The notes: a model not told the origin generated them from the sequence alone. A stretch of DNA of 64,000 bases from Trichobilharzia regenti (GCA_944472135.2 OX235265.1:41451459-41515458); one strand, 5' to 3'; shown: positions 49,377 to 60,054, numbered from the stretch's first letter. Made by a program: numbers and translations.

Positions 49377-52300
49377 CTTATACCTAAGGTGATTTTTGTG
49401 TTTTCGATCATTATTGTTTCAAAACCATAGGCACTGCTTTTTGCTAAGCAGGAATTCGAGTGGCTTCATTCACGTAACCATCTTCATACTGTTGACTTAG
49501 ACAAAGGCACAATTTTTTTTAGCCTCAAGATGTTTTTTCCTTTACCACCAACGCAAACACACTGGCACTATATTTGTGAATTGTTTATAAAACTACCGAT
49601 ATTACTCCAATAGTTTCACACAGTTATATTAGTCTTATTGATTGCCATTTATGGTATTGGGCAAGTTACATATTTCGATTTGTATCGTTTCTGTTTCCAA
49701 AGAAAACTATGGTGAAATTCGACCTCGAACTTTATAAATAACAAATTTTGATTTGATTCACTCCAATTTTGTCACGGCGTTTCAATTATGCATAAATCTC
49801 TCCTTCAATTTTCCACGTAATTTTCCAAACTGTACGAATCTTACACTACATAATTTCTTCATTTCAGATGTCTCAAAAGGACATTTTTTCGTTGTACTAT
49901 CGTCCTGTTCCTCAGAAATCAAAAGTGCACTCTACCCGTCATTCCCATAATAGCCTAACAAGCTGCTCTAACAATGAAGCACGACATTCAATATCAAAGC
50001 ATCGTGGAGTTCATTCTAGTCGTAGCTGTACATTGTCGGCTAGTGAGGTTTCAAATAGTAAATCTGGGCGTATCAGTCAGCTGGCGAATCGGGTTGAAAA
50101 TCTCCTCATACAGGTTTGTCCAATCTTAAGTTTAACGTTAATATTTTTTGTTTATCCTAAACTCTTACGTCATTGTTGGACTTTTTATGTCCACCGATAT
50201 GTTCCTAGACAGAACATTCACTACCGCCATAGAATAAAATAATGCTACCATACTTAATATTCCACAGTTACCCTTATCTTAATAGTATCACGCTGCATTT
50301 TATTTTTAGTAACAGAATTTAATAATAACTTTCCAAAAGATAGGTGTGTGTATTTTCCATCTAAGTGACAGTCGTAGTCGCATACTATTGAAAACTGTCA
50401 GGCTGTAGTGAAGCCAGAAATAAGTATTCTTTAGCGTTTTGCTGGTTGGAGGGTTGTAGTGACACTTTCTGATTGTCCATTGTTAAAGTTAAGCTTTTAT
50501 CAGTCATATTCGTCTCGTAGTCTACCACTGGAAGCTTAACTGCCCATTATGTAGTAGTCAGTTCCAGACCTTATACTGTCTTACAGACCAAAGACTAGAA
50601 AATTATTTTGTTTTCGACCACTCAGTTATTGAGTTGAGCCTACTGTTCATTTAAGAATTTTCATTTGGACCAACTTGGAAAAACATAGCTTAGCACTTAA
50701 CACAAAAAGAAAATATTCTCACAACCTTTTGTATTTGCATAGAGTCAGTGAGCCATACCTATTTTATCAAACCTAGAGATACTAACAGGTCTCTGAAATT
50801 TCTTGAGTTGCAGTTTTGTTTGAACCTGCTACTCATTGGAACTCAATAGCCCGAATCAATGGGTCACAGCTTCGTTGCATTAGATGAATTTGTTCACTTC
50901 CAGTTTAACTGTAGCTGATTAACTTGCCTTCAACCGGTTGGCAAGGTGCTGTAATTCCATTCTCCATTCTGATTTGTCAGTGTTTCGAAGTGTCATTAAT
51001 TCGCGTACAACATGTATGGTTAACTACGTTAAACTCTACGTTTTCCCTGAGTTGTATTTCTCATGGGGAGAATGAAATTGCTACAAGTAGTATCTTCTAA
51101 ACTGAACATTTCACAACAGTTTTTTGATTTTCATCCTAAGTGTATTTCTGATAGTAATTACTGTCTTATAAATGTTTTCTTCAAGGCTTATAAATTTCTT
51201 TCACTTATAACACCATTTGGTTTGTTGCTTTGTCTTCTAGGATCCTAAAAATATCTTGCACAGCTGCAATAAATCCCAGACGGCTTATTACCCTGTCATA
51301 TTAGAATCGTCAGACGACAGCTCTGTTTCCAGTATTCAAAGAAAATCAAGTGTCAGAAATTCAAGTCCCACTAAAACCGTCTTGTCATCTCCTTGGTATC
51401 GTCACTGCCGACCGACAGCTCCTTTTCCTATACTTCCATTACCTACTACTAAAAACTGCTTGGAAAATGAATACTGTTGTTCTGAATTGTATAAAAGCAG
51501 TAGCAGTAGTGGAGATGATCATCAGGAAGTTGCGTGCGAAAAGCTGTTTAAACCTGTACCGTGTTATCCTTCTTCATCACCTCTGCGGTCAAACATCTCG
51601 CAGGTCGAAGTAGACGTTAGTCAAGAAAATATTTGCTGGCCTCATGACTTACCACTACCTCCATCTTCTATCCCCGCTTCCATTGATGTCGATTTAACAC
51701 TGATGAATCGTTCTTATTCATTACCATCTCCCCTTGAGAATAATGATGATGAGTCAAATTTGATTTCGGAAACAATGACATCTTATTCAGATGAAATCAC
51801 TTTGAAACCCTTGGCTCCTATAACTAATATTTTACCGAATGGAGGGATCTTTACGCGTAAGTCAATAAGAAAAGTGCTTTTTTTCCCATAATAAGTTTTC
51901 CTTTAATAAGTTCTCGATTTAAATGCAAATTCCAGTACCAGTGTACTTCTAATTCGTATTGGTCTTACTATCTTGATAAAATGTTTACTTTTCCTGAGTG
52001 TCAGATAAAAGTTAATTTACTCAGCTTCTAGTATCAAAGGCATAAAATTATATTTAGCATATGTTGTTTATGTTGCAAGTAAAGCGGCACTATTCCCTAT
52101 TAATGTTTTCACGTACACCGCCACAAATAAAAAGTTCTCCCTTGCCTTCAAGAGTCTTCTCTATTTTTAGTAAGGTTTGGTTTTTTATAAATGTAATTTT
52201 CTGGATTACACTTCTGACATTAATCATTTAAAAGTAAATTTAATTCATTTTATTAATATCACTAATGATGATAAATTGTATTCCAATCTCTCCCAGTAAA

Positions 52301-55300
52301 AATAGCACTGTTTTATTGCATGGCAAGTTATGTAACTTGACTAACATAGAATTACATACCACCACCACCACAGTGTTTGTGTTCTGTAATTTATTGTCAT
52401 ACCGATCATTTCTAGTCTAAAATGAGTTACCTTGGTTGGTCAATGCTTTCTAGTTGTTGTATATTTAGCAAAATCAGTGTAGGTGTGTGGATTATTGGCT
52501 TATAGACTTGGATTTCAGCTGACGGTTTCTAGTTCTAATTTAATTTTACTTTTTTTGTCTCTTGGCAGACAGTTAGTGCCGTAAAACTTTTACTTGGCTG
52601 GCTCATTGCAACATAAAATCTTTGTAGCAACCACTTCTGATTTTCTTACAGAAAATGGTTGCAAGGTGTGAAAATACCTTTTTGTTAGGAACATTGTCAG
52701 TAGGAAGCATAAGCCAGGCACTCATCATGTTATTTAATTTCGTAAGAATATTAGACAGTGCATTTCAGAGTAAATAAAACTTTGCTTTACACTGTTAGTA
52801 TTCATATTCTTGTTATTTTTACACCTAATCGCCAAATTTCATCATCAATATCTCGAAGCGTATAATCTTTAGTTTTCTTTCCTGTATTATAAGTAATTAA
52901 TAATTACTGTCCTTGTATGTGTACGTGTGGTTTTGTGGTTAAACCGTATATTACACAGAAATAACAACCTTTGTCTGTGAATTAGATATTAATCTTCTTT
53001 TTTCTTTTCATCTCGTATACAAATGGGTTTTAGGCGATAGTATTTGGCATTCATATTTGTCCTTCTTTGTCCGATTAAGGGCAGTATTCCTGTGACCTTT
53101 TATGATTCATAACCAGACCAGCCTAAACGTGTTTGGCTGACTAATAAAATAATAAATAAATCTCTCTTAATTCTCTCTCCCTCCCCACCACCCTTATTTT
53201 GTTTATTTTCGTTCTACCCTTTTTTAATACATACTATATGCTTACCTTACGCACACCATACTCCTATCCACCTTTTAGTGAACTGTTAGCATTTGTCGTC
53301 CTTATGCCTGGCATATGCCTGTCAGTCTGTCGTTATTTAAACATCTGGCCGACAAGTTGGCTTGCATGCCAAAAGTAGGTCATAATTTCATTTTTCCCAT
53401 ACAAGTTCAAATGTCTTCGCCTTATGTGTATGTGGTGGGTTATGTTTCCTGCTTTGTTTGTATCTGCAAGTTCAGACCAATTCATTTTGGCTGAGCATGA
53501 GATATGTAGCATAAAATAATAAATAGCTTGTGAATCATAATTCAAACAATCATGCGATCTAGGTTTCACTGACCTAGTTCACCAGGGTCCTGATATATAT
53601 GTATATATATACAGAGAGAGAGAGAGAGAATGACTATTTTCACATGATTGTCCGTAATGGTGGATTTGTCTAACACCATATGTATTGATAAATACAAACT
53701 TTCTGCTTATGCTAGCAGTATAGTGCTGACCAATAAAATGTCGCTTAAAAAATACAGACATCAAGTAAATAGTTAGTCCTAGTTGTCTTAGCGTTTTATC
53801 TATCATTTCAAACTCTAATGTTCATGATTCAGTAATATATTGTTCACAAAGATTTATTGCATCATATCAAGTGGACATAAAGTCAAACTTCTTGTTTATT
53901 ATGATCACGTTAAGATTAAGAAAAACTAAATGCTAACTGTTTACTTTTTTTAATCATTTCGACTATAGTTTCAGCAAGTCTGAGTATTTTCTGTGTATTT
54001 CTTATGTTACTTAGGTCGCCATCCTAAGTGGGCTGCTGATCGGAATGCAGAAGCTCACAGATCAAATACTACTGTTCGATATCCTAGTTTAAACTCTACG
54101 CTAGACTTCAATATTGATTCATCTCCTCCTATACCATCCCCTCCTCCTTTAATTGTTGAACGTTTACCTTGTGGATTGAATGTCTCAGAATCTCCTGACC
54201 AAGAGCTTCTTTGTCAGTCTACGCTAAACAATCCTCATTTGGCACGTCCTACAGTCTTGAAACGTGGAGCGCCTGATGGTGCTGAACAGTGTACAGAAGT
54301 TGCTGACAATTTGGAGCTTAAAAAAGTTCCACCAACTGCTGAAGAATACGATCCACTATCGACAATGAAACGGTAAGTGACAATAAAGTAGCGCATGTTG
54401 TTTGATGCTTAGTCTTTTTATACAATGTAGTTAACATCTCTTTCGAAACGTGTTTTAAGCTTTTTTTTTCTGTGATCAACAAATTGATGAGCGTTAATCC
54501 TGCCTCAGATTCATATAATGACTAATGCATGTCGTTTATGCTTCACATTTTTAATGGTTTGATATTCTTATGGATATTAAAAAATTGGGTGAGAATTTTC
54601 AGTGTTATTTTGACTGGAAATGGCTTGTTCATTGTGTTGTGGCTTTCTGTTCTAGTGATGATTGATCTTAATTAGATGTAGAAAGTACCAGGACTTAACA
54701 TCTACAAATAAAACTATATGGTTTACTCCAGACTGTCTCAATATAGAGTAATATGTTGTCACCTGAATCTCACTTTATAAGACATCAACTTCATTACATT
54801 TTATACCTTTGTGCAAATCGCACCAGCCATCGCCCCTTTTTTCCCTTTTCGTGCTTGTTAGTGAATTCATTGCATCATTTATTTTGTGTGAACGGAAATG
54901 GCCCGAACAATCTTATCTGAAGTATTGTGTACGTACTTCACCTGTAGCTTTTACTTTCTAATCAAATTAGGAAAACATATAGTGCTTATTTAAGAACATA
55001 TGAGTCATTATGAAAGTGCTTTTTTCCAATGTTTTTGGTATATTCAACTCAGGTCAACCCTTTTTTCCATGTCGTATAACATGTATTTGTATTACGAACG
55101 AAACATACTTTCTGACTGATTGACTGGTTTCATCGTGGAAATTTCCACAGATGTACAACAGTTTAAGTTGCCACACTCCACGTAGCACACAAAGCGAGAG
55201 AAGACAGTAAAGCGAATTTCAAAAGAGAAGGAGAGATGAGGCAAAAAAGGATGGTAATATGAAAGATCAATAGAATTTTATTGGATATTATAAATCACAA

Positions 55301-57136
55301 AGAGTGGACGCATCTGCACCATTGAGAAAGATTTTGAGTCATATTACCGATTCTCTCCAGCCTGTCAGTCGAGGAAGGCAATGGTTAGGCATGCGCGACA
55401 CATATCCTAACCATCTCAATTGTCTCAATAGTCTTACAGCCATGAAGGAGGACGAAGCGAAATGCTGAGCAGTACACACTTCCTTTGGCTGACAGCCGAA
55501 CATCACGTCTATGCCAGGAATGGCGAAAGTTGGAAAACGCCAAACGAGCCTTCTGTATCCTTTCTGAAATTTCGTCAACTATCGACCTGCTAGGGCTGAT
55601 GCAACTTCCCAAATAAGTGAAGTGGCCAACACGCTCTCCTACTTCACTCTCTGTCTTTAAGCTAGGAGTTGGGGTAGTCCAGTCTTCTAGCATCATTTTG
55701 CATTTGATGGGAGCGAATTGCATGCTAAACATTCGAAGATTGCTGCTCAGCTCAAGGTATTCAGAAGACTCTGTTATAGTTTGTTAGCGTCTTCACATAG
55801 AAGGACTATATCATCTACATATTCTCATTGAACGAGATTATTCCTTGTTGGTAACAAGTCAGTCCCTGAGTCGCTGGAGTCAGTTAGGGTTAGGTCCATT
55901 AGTATATCTATGATAAAATTAAACAGAAATGAAGACAGCGGGCATCCCTGACGGACACCAATGGTTGTAACCACTTGAGATGACAGCTCTCCGTAGGCTG
56001 TCATCGGGTTGCATGAGTTTGAGTAGGGTGCTTTGATCAGTGCAATGTATTTTCTCGACATTCTCCTCATTCTCAAAAATCGCCATACTGTCTCCCGGTC
56101 AACGGAATCGAATGCTGCTTTCAGGTCAAAAAATGTGGTAATTGTTTGGTACCAGTGAATATGCTTATGTCCCAAAATCTGTCGCAGAGTGAAGATGTGA
56201 TCGATACACCTTCTCCGTCTAAAGCCCGACTGATTTTTTTCGTGTTAGTTTATCCTGAGCACCACTTATTATTGAGCCTAGAACTTCAAATATCATATTG
56301 GTCAAGCTAATCCCCCTGTGATTATCACAGGAAGACTTCTCTCCCTTCTTGTTTATCGGGATAATCAATGACTTCCACCAGTCCGATGGAACTATCTCTG
56401 ATTTTCAGACTCTGCCTAGTACTTTAGTTAACTCAGTCAGTAAACTGTATCCATCGTCCTAGTTTGTTTCAATGAAGCAAATATTTGTCCGCTTAGAATC
56501 AGTGAGTAAACCCCGTTACCGTATGCAACTCAGACTAGTTTCTCTTATGACTTATCCTCTGAACCTTGAGCATGTTTTCAAGTATTGATTTGCCGGGATT
56601 TGATTGGTTACAGGTTTGACCACGAGTTGGCATCAGTTAGAGAGCCACTGGAAAACCAGTGATTATTGGACAGATGTTTCGTCTCAGTTTGAGACTCTTC
56701 GCAGCACATAGCCACTAAAGTTCTAACTAAGAACCTCCCAGTTGCTTGAAGTTCTAGTGAAATGACGAGCGAGCTCCATTAGGTTCAAGTAAGAAGACAG
56801 TTATTTCGATGACATCAACTGACGGTTGCCTTATATACATCGCGAATTGGCAGATTCTTCAGCTCGTGGTCAAACATGAACTTGATTACTACTTGTTTGT
56901 TTGTCATGCTATCACAATACAGTGTTAATGAGCATTCTAACAGTATTTTCTTTTCTTTTCCATATTTTATAACATTTAGAAATTCTCAGTGGGATTTTCA
57001 TAATGAAGAATATTCACCCAAAAAGAGTCGTGTGCATTTACTGCTGCCAAGTGAATGCAGTGCATTTCTTCCTGTCCAATCAACTCGTCAGCTACGTCAT
57101 CATATACATTGTATTTCTCCACCGTGTTTACGATAA
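45607..57136 (+). CDS. Six-exon gene for an unrecognised Ser-rich, probably disordered protein (529 aa)
   Basis: CDS exons: 45607-45682, 48628-48764, 49868-50113, 51241-51856, 54015-54372, 56980-57136. Every intron is GT...AG, phases agree at all five junctions, and the summed length (1590 nt) is a whole number of codons ending in TAA. The protein is rich in Ser, Pro and Asn. It has a basic N-terminus (RKVRRHNR), an amphipathic helix (ISQLANRVENLLIQ), a hydrophobic-acidic PVILESSDD that looks like a SUMO-interacting motif, proline runs (PPIPSPPPLI), and a C-terminal SPKKSRV like a nuclear localisation signal. No catalytic domain or membrane segment is seen. A nuclear or chromatin-linked role is only a guess. 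Introns hold SINE-C, RTE-B and TA/GA microsatellites. Confidence 0.75.
48628..48764 (+). CDS. Exon 2
   Basis: The acceptor is TTTTTGCAATTAG|GC. Two bases complete an Arg codon with exon 1, then SSNTEGKLLVEANES. The donor is GACCTA|GTGAGT, phase 0. Confidence 0.7.
49001..49320 (-). mobile_element. Hammerhead-bearing tRNA-headed SINE (SINE-C)
   Basis: In element order (minus strand): a 5' region with GAGGACAAATACTCGCCGAA; a tRNA-like head CCCAGTGGCTGAGTGGCATA (box A) with box B GGTTCGAACCC; a hammerhead motif at 49141-49096; an arm GGTTTTCCAATGGTTCTCTA, ACTGATGTCAGCTCATGATG; then CAAATCCCTACAAACCAACA, CTTGAA and an oligo(A). This matches the described architecture of schistosome Sm-alpha elements. 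It lies in intron 2 of the six-exon gene, antisense to it. Confidence 0.8.
49096..49141 (-). ncRNA. Hammerhead ribozyme, C3-to-A core variant
   Basis: The minus strand reads GTACTG-ATGAAGA-GTCC-(7 nt)-GGAC-GAA-ACAGCTGT-C-CAGTAC. Stems I (6 bp), II (4 bp) and III (3 bp) all pair, but the first core base is A instead of the invariant C, so strong self-cleavage is not expected. Confidence 0.7.
49337..49372. repeat. (TA)n microsatellite
   Basis: About 36 bp of TA next to the 5' end of the SINE-C copy, inside intron 2. Confidence 0.9.
49868..50113 (+). CDS. Exon 3
   Basis: The acceptor is CTTCATTTCAG|ATG. The exon is 82 whole codons from MSQKDIFSLYYRPVP to RVENLLIQ, with donor ATACAG|GTTTGT. It is His/Ser/Arg-rich. 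Because it starts with ATG, an alternative transcript could begin here. Confidence 0.7.
51241..51856 (+). CDS. Exon 4
   Basis: The acceptor is TTGTCTTCTAG|GAT. It is the longest exon, 205 codons plus one base, with ESSDDSSVSSIQRKSS, SSSSSGDD and proline clusters. The donor is TTACGC|GTAAGT. Confidence 0.75.
53613..53629. repeat. (GA)n microsatellite
   Basis: A short AG run following a TATATATATA stretch in intron 4. No other feature was recognised in that intron. Confidence 0.85.
54015..54372 (+). CDS. Exon 5
   Basis: The acceptor is TATGTTACTTAG|GT. The first two bases complete Arg, then RHPKWAADRNAEAHRS. It contains IDSSPPIPSPPPL and ends STMK plus CG at donor |GTAAGT. Confidence 0.75.
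55130..56490 (-). mobile_element. RTE-B LINE: RT domain to 3' end
   Basis: The most complete RTE-B copy. The minus strand gives FFDLKAAFDSVDRETVW (first catalytic Asp), IGVRQGCPLSSFLFNFIIDI, and the active site YVDDIVLL at 55821-55810. Then come VGHFTYLGSCISPSRSIVDE, a CKTIETIEM-like block, LRQLRWLGYVSRMPNHCLPR and the 3' UTR with the CACTCCACGTAGCACACAAA block at about 55177-55196. Frame shifts separate these parts, and the 5' end (endonuclease) is truncated near 56490. It lies in intron 5, antisense to the host gene. Confidence 0.8.
56578..56725 (-). mobile_element. SINE-C fragment with compensated hammerhead stem
   Basis: The tail (AAGTATTGATTTGCCGGGAT in plus sense) and arm (GGCATCAGTTAGAGAGCCAC) identify SINE-C. 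The hammerhead region on the minus strand reads CGAAGA-GTCTC-AAACT-GAGAC-GAAAC. Stem II differs from other copies but still pairs, now over 5 bp. The first core bases are changed, and the tRNA head is gone. Confidence 0.65.
56980..57136 (+). CDS. Exon 6 (last), with stop
   Basis: The acceptor is ATAACATTTAG|A after a T-rich tract. The first base completes CGA (Arg), then NSQWDFHNEEYSPKKSR to PPCLR and TAA (57134-57136). A (TA)n array starts about a dozen bases after the stop. Confidence 0.75.
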
Positions 57137-57145
57137 ATACTTGCA

Positions 57146-57148
<3 letters not shown>

Positions 57149-57216
<68 letters not shown>
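57149..57216. repeat. (TA)n microsatellite in a 3' UTR
   Basis: Nearly 70 bp of TA directly after the stop codon of the six-exon gene. Tyr/Ile-alternating ORFs across it are artefacts. Confidence 0.95.
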
Positions 57217-57218
<2 letters not shown>

Positions 57219-58263
57219 TTACATAACTATGCACACTGTGCAAGTTATACTTGGTCTTTCACAATTTACATTCATACTATTTCTTATTGTACAGTGTTAT
57301 ACAGTATCTATTTTTATGAACATTATTTTGTTCTAGTTATCGTTAGTGATGGTGTCGTTATTTTTGACATATGCTATTATCATTGTTAGTAGTAGTAGTA
57401 GTGTTTTTTGTTTTCCAACTGGTTTGTTTATTTATTTATTTGATTTTTTTGGTTTCTTTGTCACTATCTACGTTTTCACACTGTACAACTTGGTTCTTAC
57501 AGTGTTTTATAAAAAATAATAATATTTCTATCATTATTATCATTAGATACGCTGTGTTCACGCGAACTTGTCCAGTTCTAACTATATCTGAGATAAGAAC
57601 ACAAGGGAGGAGGAGGTAGAAGGAAAGTTATGAACTATATTTGTCAGTATTTTACTTGTACATTTCCCCAAAAATTTTTTTCATATTGAACACATTATTT
57701 ACTCTGTTCAATTGTTTATTTATTTATTTGTTTATTTATTTAATTTTTCTTTTGAATATTTTTCAATCCTATTTTTTACACAGTAAGTGTAAACTGTTTT
57801 ATGCATACACATAATTTTTAAAAAGAAAAAATAGAGTTCATCATCTTTGTACAATGCGTGTGTGTTTTTCAATGTTTTTCAAAATTTCATGCAATTCTTC
57901 CTATTTAATAAACTTGAACAAAGCAAGAACAACAATTGTACCAGGATAATATGAGCTCATCTTTTATTATTTAATCGAGGATTCTTCTCAACTGGTTACA
58001 ACCTGAACGTTAAAAAAAAATATGAATTACATTAAAGATATGAACATACTTTTCCACGATCATAAGGAGTAATTGGTAGGAAGTAAAAGCAACATTAATC
58101 CGGAATGATTTAACTGATTAAAAGTGACACACACTGACTATTTATAGAATAATTAAACAATTAGGCTTGGAAACAAAAAACGGTTGCGTATATATATATA
58201 TTTATATATGTATAGAAACAAGGTTTAGCTAGAAAGAGCACAACAAAAAAGTAGATTACGTAA
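57217..58263. other. Probable 3' UTR and downstream flank
   Basis: AT-rich, with TTTA repeats near 57717-57740. AATAAA at 57907-57912 is a candidate polyadenylation signal for the six-exon gene; nearer weak variants exist, so the transcript end is not fixed. Confidence 0.35.
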
Positions 58264-58445
58264 CTAAAGAAAGTATTCAAGTGTTGGTTTGCAGGGATTT
58301 GATTAGTTACAGGGTTTCATCATGAGCTGACATTAGTTAGAGAACCATTGGAAAACCTGGGAGTACTGGACAGCTGTTTCGTCCTGGTTTTGGACTCTTC
58401 ATCAGTACGCACCCGCCGGCATTCGAACCCAGGACCTTCCGGGTG
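58264..58445 (-). mobile_element. SINE-C 3' half, left arm of an inverted dimer
   Basis: The minus strand holds box B with CCTGGGTTCGAATGCCGG, the hammerhead (58408-58363, core ATGAAGA with C3 changed to A), the GGTTTTCCAATGGTTCTCTA arm and the CTAATCAAATCCCTGCAAAC tail. It is cut just upstream of box B and joined head to head with the next copy. Confidence 0.75.
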
Positions 58446-58715
58446 TGAGGACAAATACTCGCCGAAGATATTGGCTAGCGGTCGCGCTATGTCGTGAATT
58501 GGCACAAGTTAGAATTCAAGGACCATTGGATCGGGTCCCAGTGGCCTAATGGTATACGAGCTCGCCTTGTAACCGGAAGGTCCTGGGTTCGAACTTTGGC
58601 GGTGGGTGCGTACTGCTGAAGAGTCCCAAACTAGGACGAAACAGCTGTCCAGTACTCCCTGGTTTTCTAATGGTTCTCTTACTAATGTCAGCTCATGATG
58701 AAATCCTAAAGAAAG
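58437..58715 (+). mobile_element. SINE-C, full copy, right arm of the inverted dimer
   Basis: Starts GGGTGTGAGGACAAATACTC, then ATTGGCTAGCGGTCGCGCTA. The tRNA-like head is GGGTCCCAGTGGCCTAATGG with box B GGGTTCGAACTTT, followed by the intact hammerhead at 58610-58655 and the arm ending CAGCTCATGATGAAATCC. The 5' start overlaps the truncated copy on the left by a few bases. Confidence 0.8.
58610..58655 (+). ncRNA. Hammerhead ribozyme with intact core
   Basis: Reads GTACTG-CTGAAGA-GTCC-CAAACTA-GGAC-GAA-ACAGCTGT-C-CAGTAC. Stem I has six Watson-Crick pairs, stem II four, and stem III three pairs with a 2-nt loop. Core strands CUGANGA (position 7 = A, a variable site) and GAA match the hammerhead consensus. 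The predicted cut lies after GUC, between 58649 and 58650. Stem III is very short, as in the hammerheads of Sm-alpha and Penelope-like elements, which may act as dimers. Activity is inferred, not shown. Confidence 0.85.
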
Positions 58716-58849
58716 TATCTTATCTAATAGCCAATAGAAAAAAGGAAAGAAAAGAAACAAGGTAGAGTGAGTCATGTTTAGATCAGAGAGTAGAGTTTTC
58801 TAAACATGAAAAAGGTGACTAATGAAGGTTGTATATTTTTTTTGTTATC

Positions 58850-59245
58850 ACCAGGGCAGTGCAAGATTCACCACTACCTCTTTCTGCGTACATAGATTTG
58901 GTTTAAGTCGTTTAATGGCAATTGCTTCAGCAAAGCCTAGCAAGCTAGGTTTCTTTTGCTTGTTGATTATTTTTGAACGACTTCAGGTTGTCTACAATAT
59001 GACCAGTGTCCAATAGATGACGAGCAATAACACTGTTTAATGCTTGCGGACCTTTCAGTCTCATGTTCTTTGCTATGTGTTCATAGATGCGGACACTAAC
59101 CTTTCTCTCTGTTCTTCCAATGTATGTGCTTTGGCACGTACATGTAAATTGGTAGACACAGTTGGAGGTAACATGAGGTGGGTATTTGTCCACTTTCTCA
59201 AAATATTCCCAATGCTCAATATATATTCAAATTTATAATCAAGCG
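58850..59245 (-). pseudogene. Penelope-like element GIY-YIG endonuclease fragment
   Basis: Minus-strand residues NCVYQFTCTCQSTYIGRT hold the GIY-equivalent VYQF, two Cys of the linker knuckle and YIG. RIYEH and VIARHLLDTGH follow. After 58945 the frame shifts but continues with AEAIAI-like and LKPNLCTQKE-like residues, the usual C-terminus of schistosome Penelope-like proteins. This domain nicks DNA to start insertion in intact elements. The RT part is missing (5' truncation near 59250). Its 3' end points toward the inverted SINE-C pair about 130 bp away. Confidence 0.75.
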
Positions 59246-59835
59246 TTACTCTCTCTCCTTCTTAGAAAAGACAAAAATAAGGTGAAAGGATAGCTTTCTT
59301 CGTGTTATTTTATAGACCTACCTACCCATTTTCATTGTAAATCATTCTTTTAGAGGAATAATAATGCTTCGTTGATGTTTAGTAAATCGTTTTACCTCAA
59401 GTTTATCTATATATACATATATATTATTTTAGTTAAGTTCACGTCATTTGATCTGAAATAAGAAGACCTTATGCGTCTTATCTTAGGTTTATTGTGTTGT
59501 GAAGTTAGTGATGTGGAGTTGTATATGTATATATCTACTTTGATTTATTCTTTTTTAGAATTCTACTTCTAAAAATAGTCTACTACACACTAATGGAGTG
59601 ACGTTTGTTTGTGAGATATTCTCTCTCCTTTTCTTTTTTTTCTTTATCTATGATGTACTCTTACTATTTTATGTGCTTTGTAATTCTATGGTTTATTTAT
59701 TCAAACATTAAGCAGCATACTGTTGTCAGAAAATGAGTTTTGGCGTACTGCTGGTGAAGGTGATCAATACTGTTTGACAAATAGAATAAAGTGATTGACA
59801 CATATACATATATGTATGTATAGCTTTTATTTGGT
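59246..59835. other. No gene seen, 59.2-59.8 kb
   Basis: AT-rich; TA runs near 59410 and 59525. No feature was recognised. Confidence 0.4.
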
Positions 59836-60005
59836 TGGAGGATTTCATCATGAGCTTACATCGGTTGGAGAACCATTGGAAAACAGATAGCTAGCTATGC
59901 TGTACTCCCAGGTTTTCGAATGGTTCTGTAACCGATATATCAGCCCTGGATGAAATCCTCCAGCCAGTTAAACAAAATCCCTACAAACCTACAAATACTT
60001 GAAAA
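59836..60005. mobile_element. Fold-back SINE-C remnant without ribozyme
   Basis: Left arm AGGATTTCATCATGAGCTTA, CATCGGTTGGAGAACCATTG; right arm CGAATGGTTCTGTAACCGAT, ATATCAGCCCTGGATGAAAT. The arms pair over most of their length with about 30 bp between them (AGATAGCTAGCTATGC...). The tail TCCCTACAAACCTACAAATACTTG lies on the right. The hammerhead and tRNA head are deleted. Confidence 0.65.
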
Positions 60006-60054
60006 TATATAGTTTTGTTCACGATAATTAGATTCGACAGTTTTAACTGACATC

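Noticed and set aside
57003..57389. ORFs of 93-128 codons with alternating Tyr/Ile
   Set aside because: They read through the (TA)n array and overlap the true last exon in other frames.
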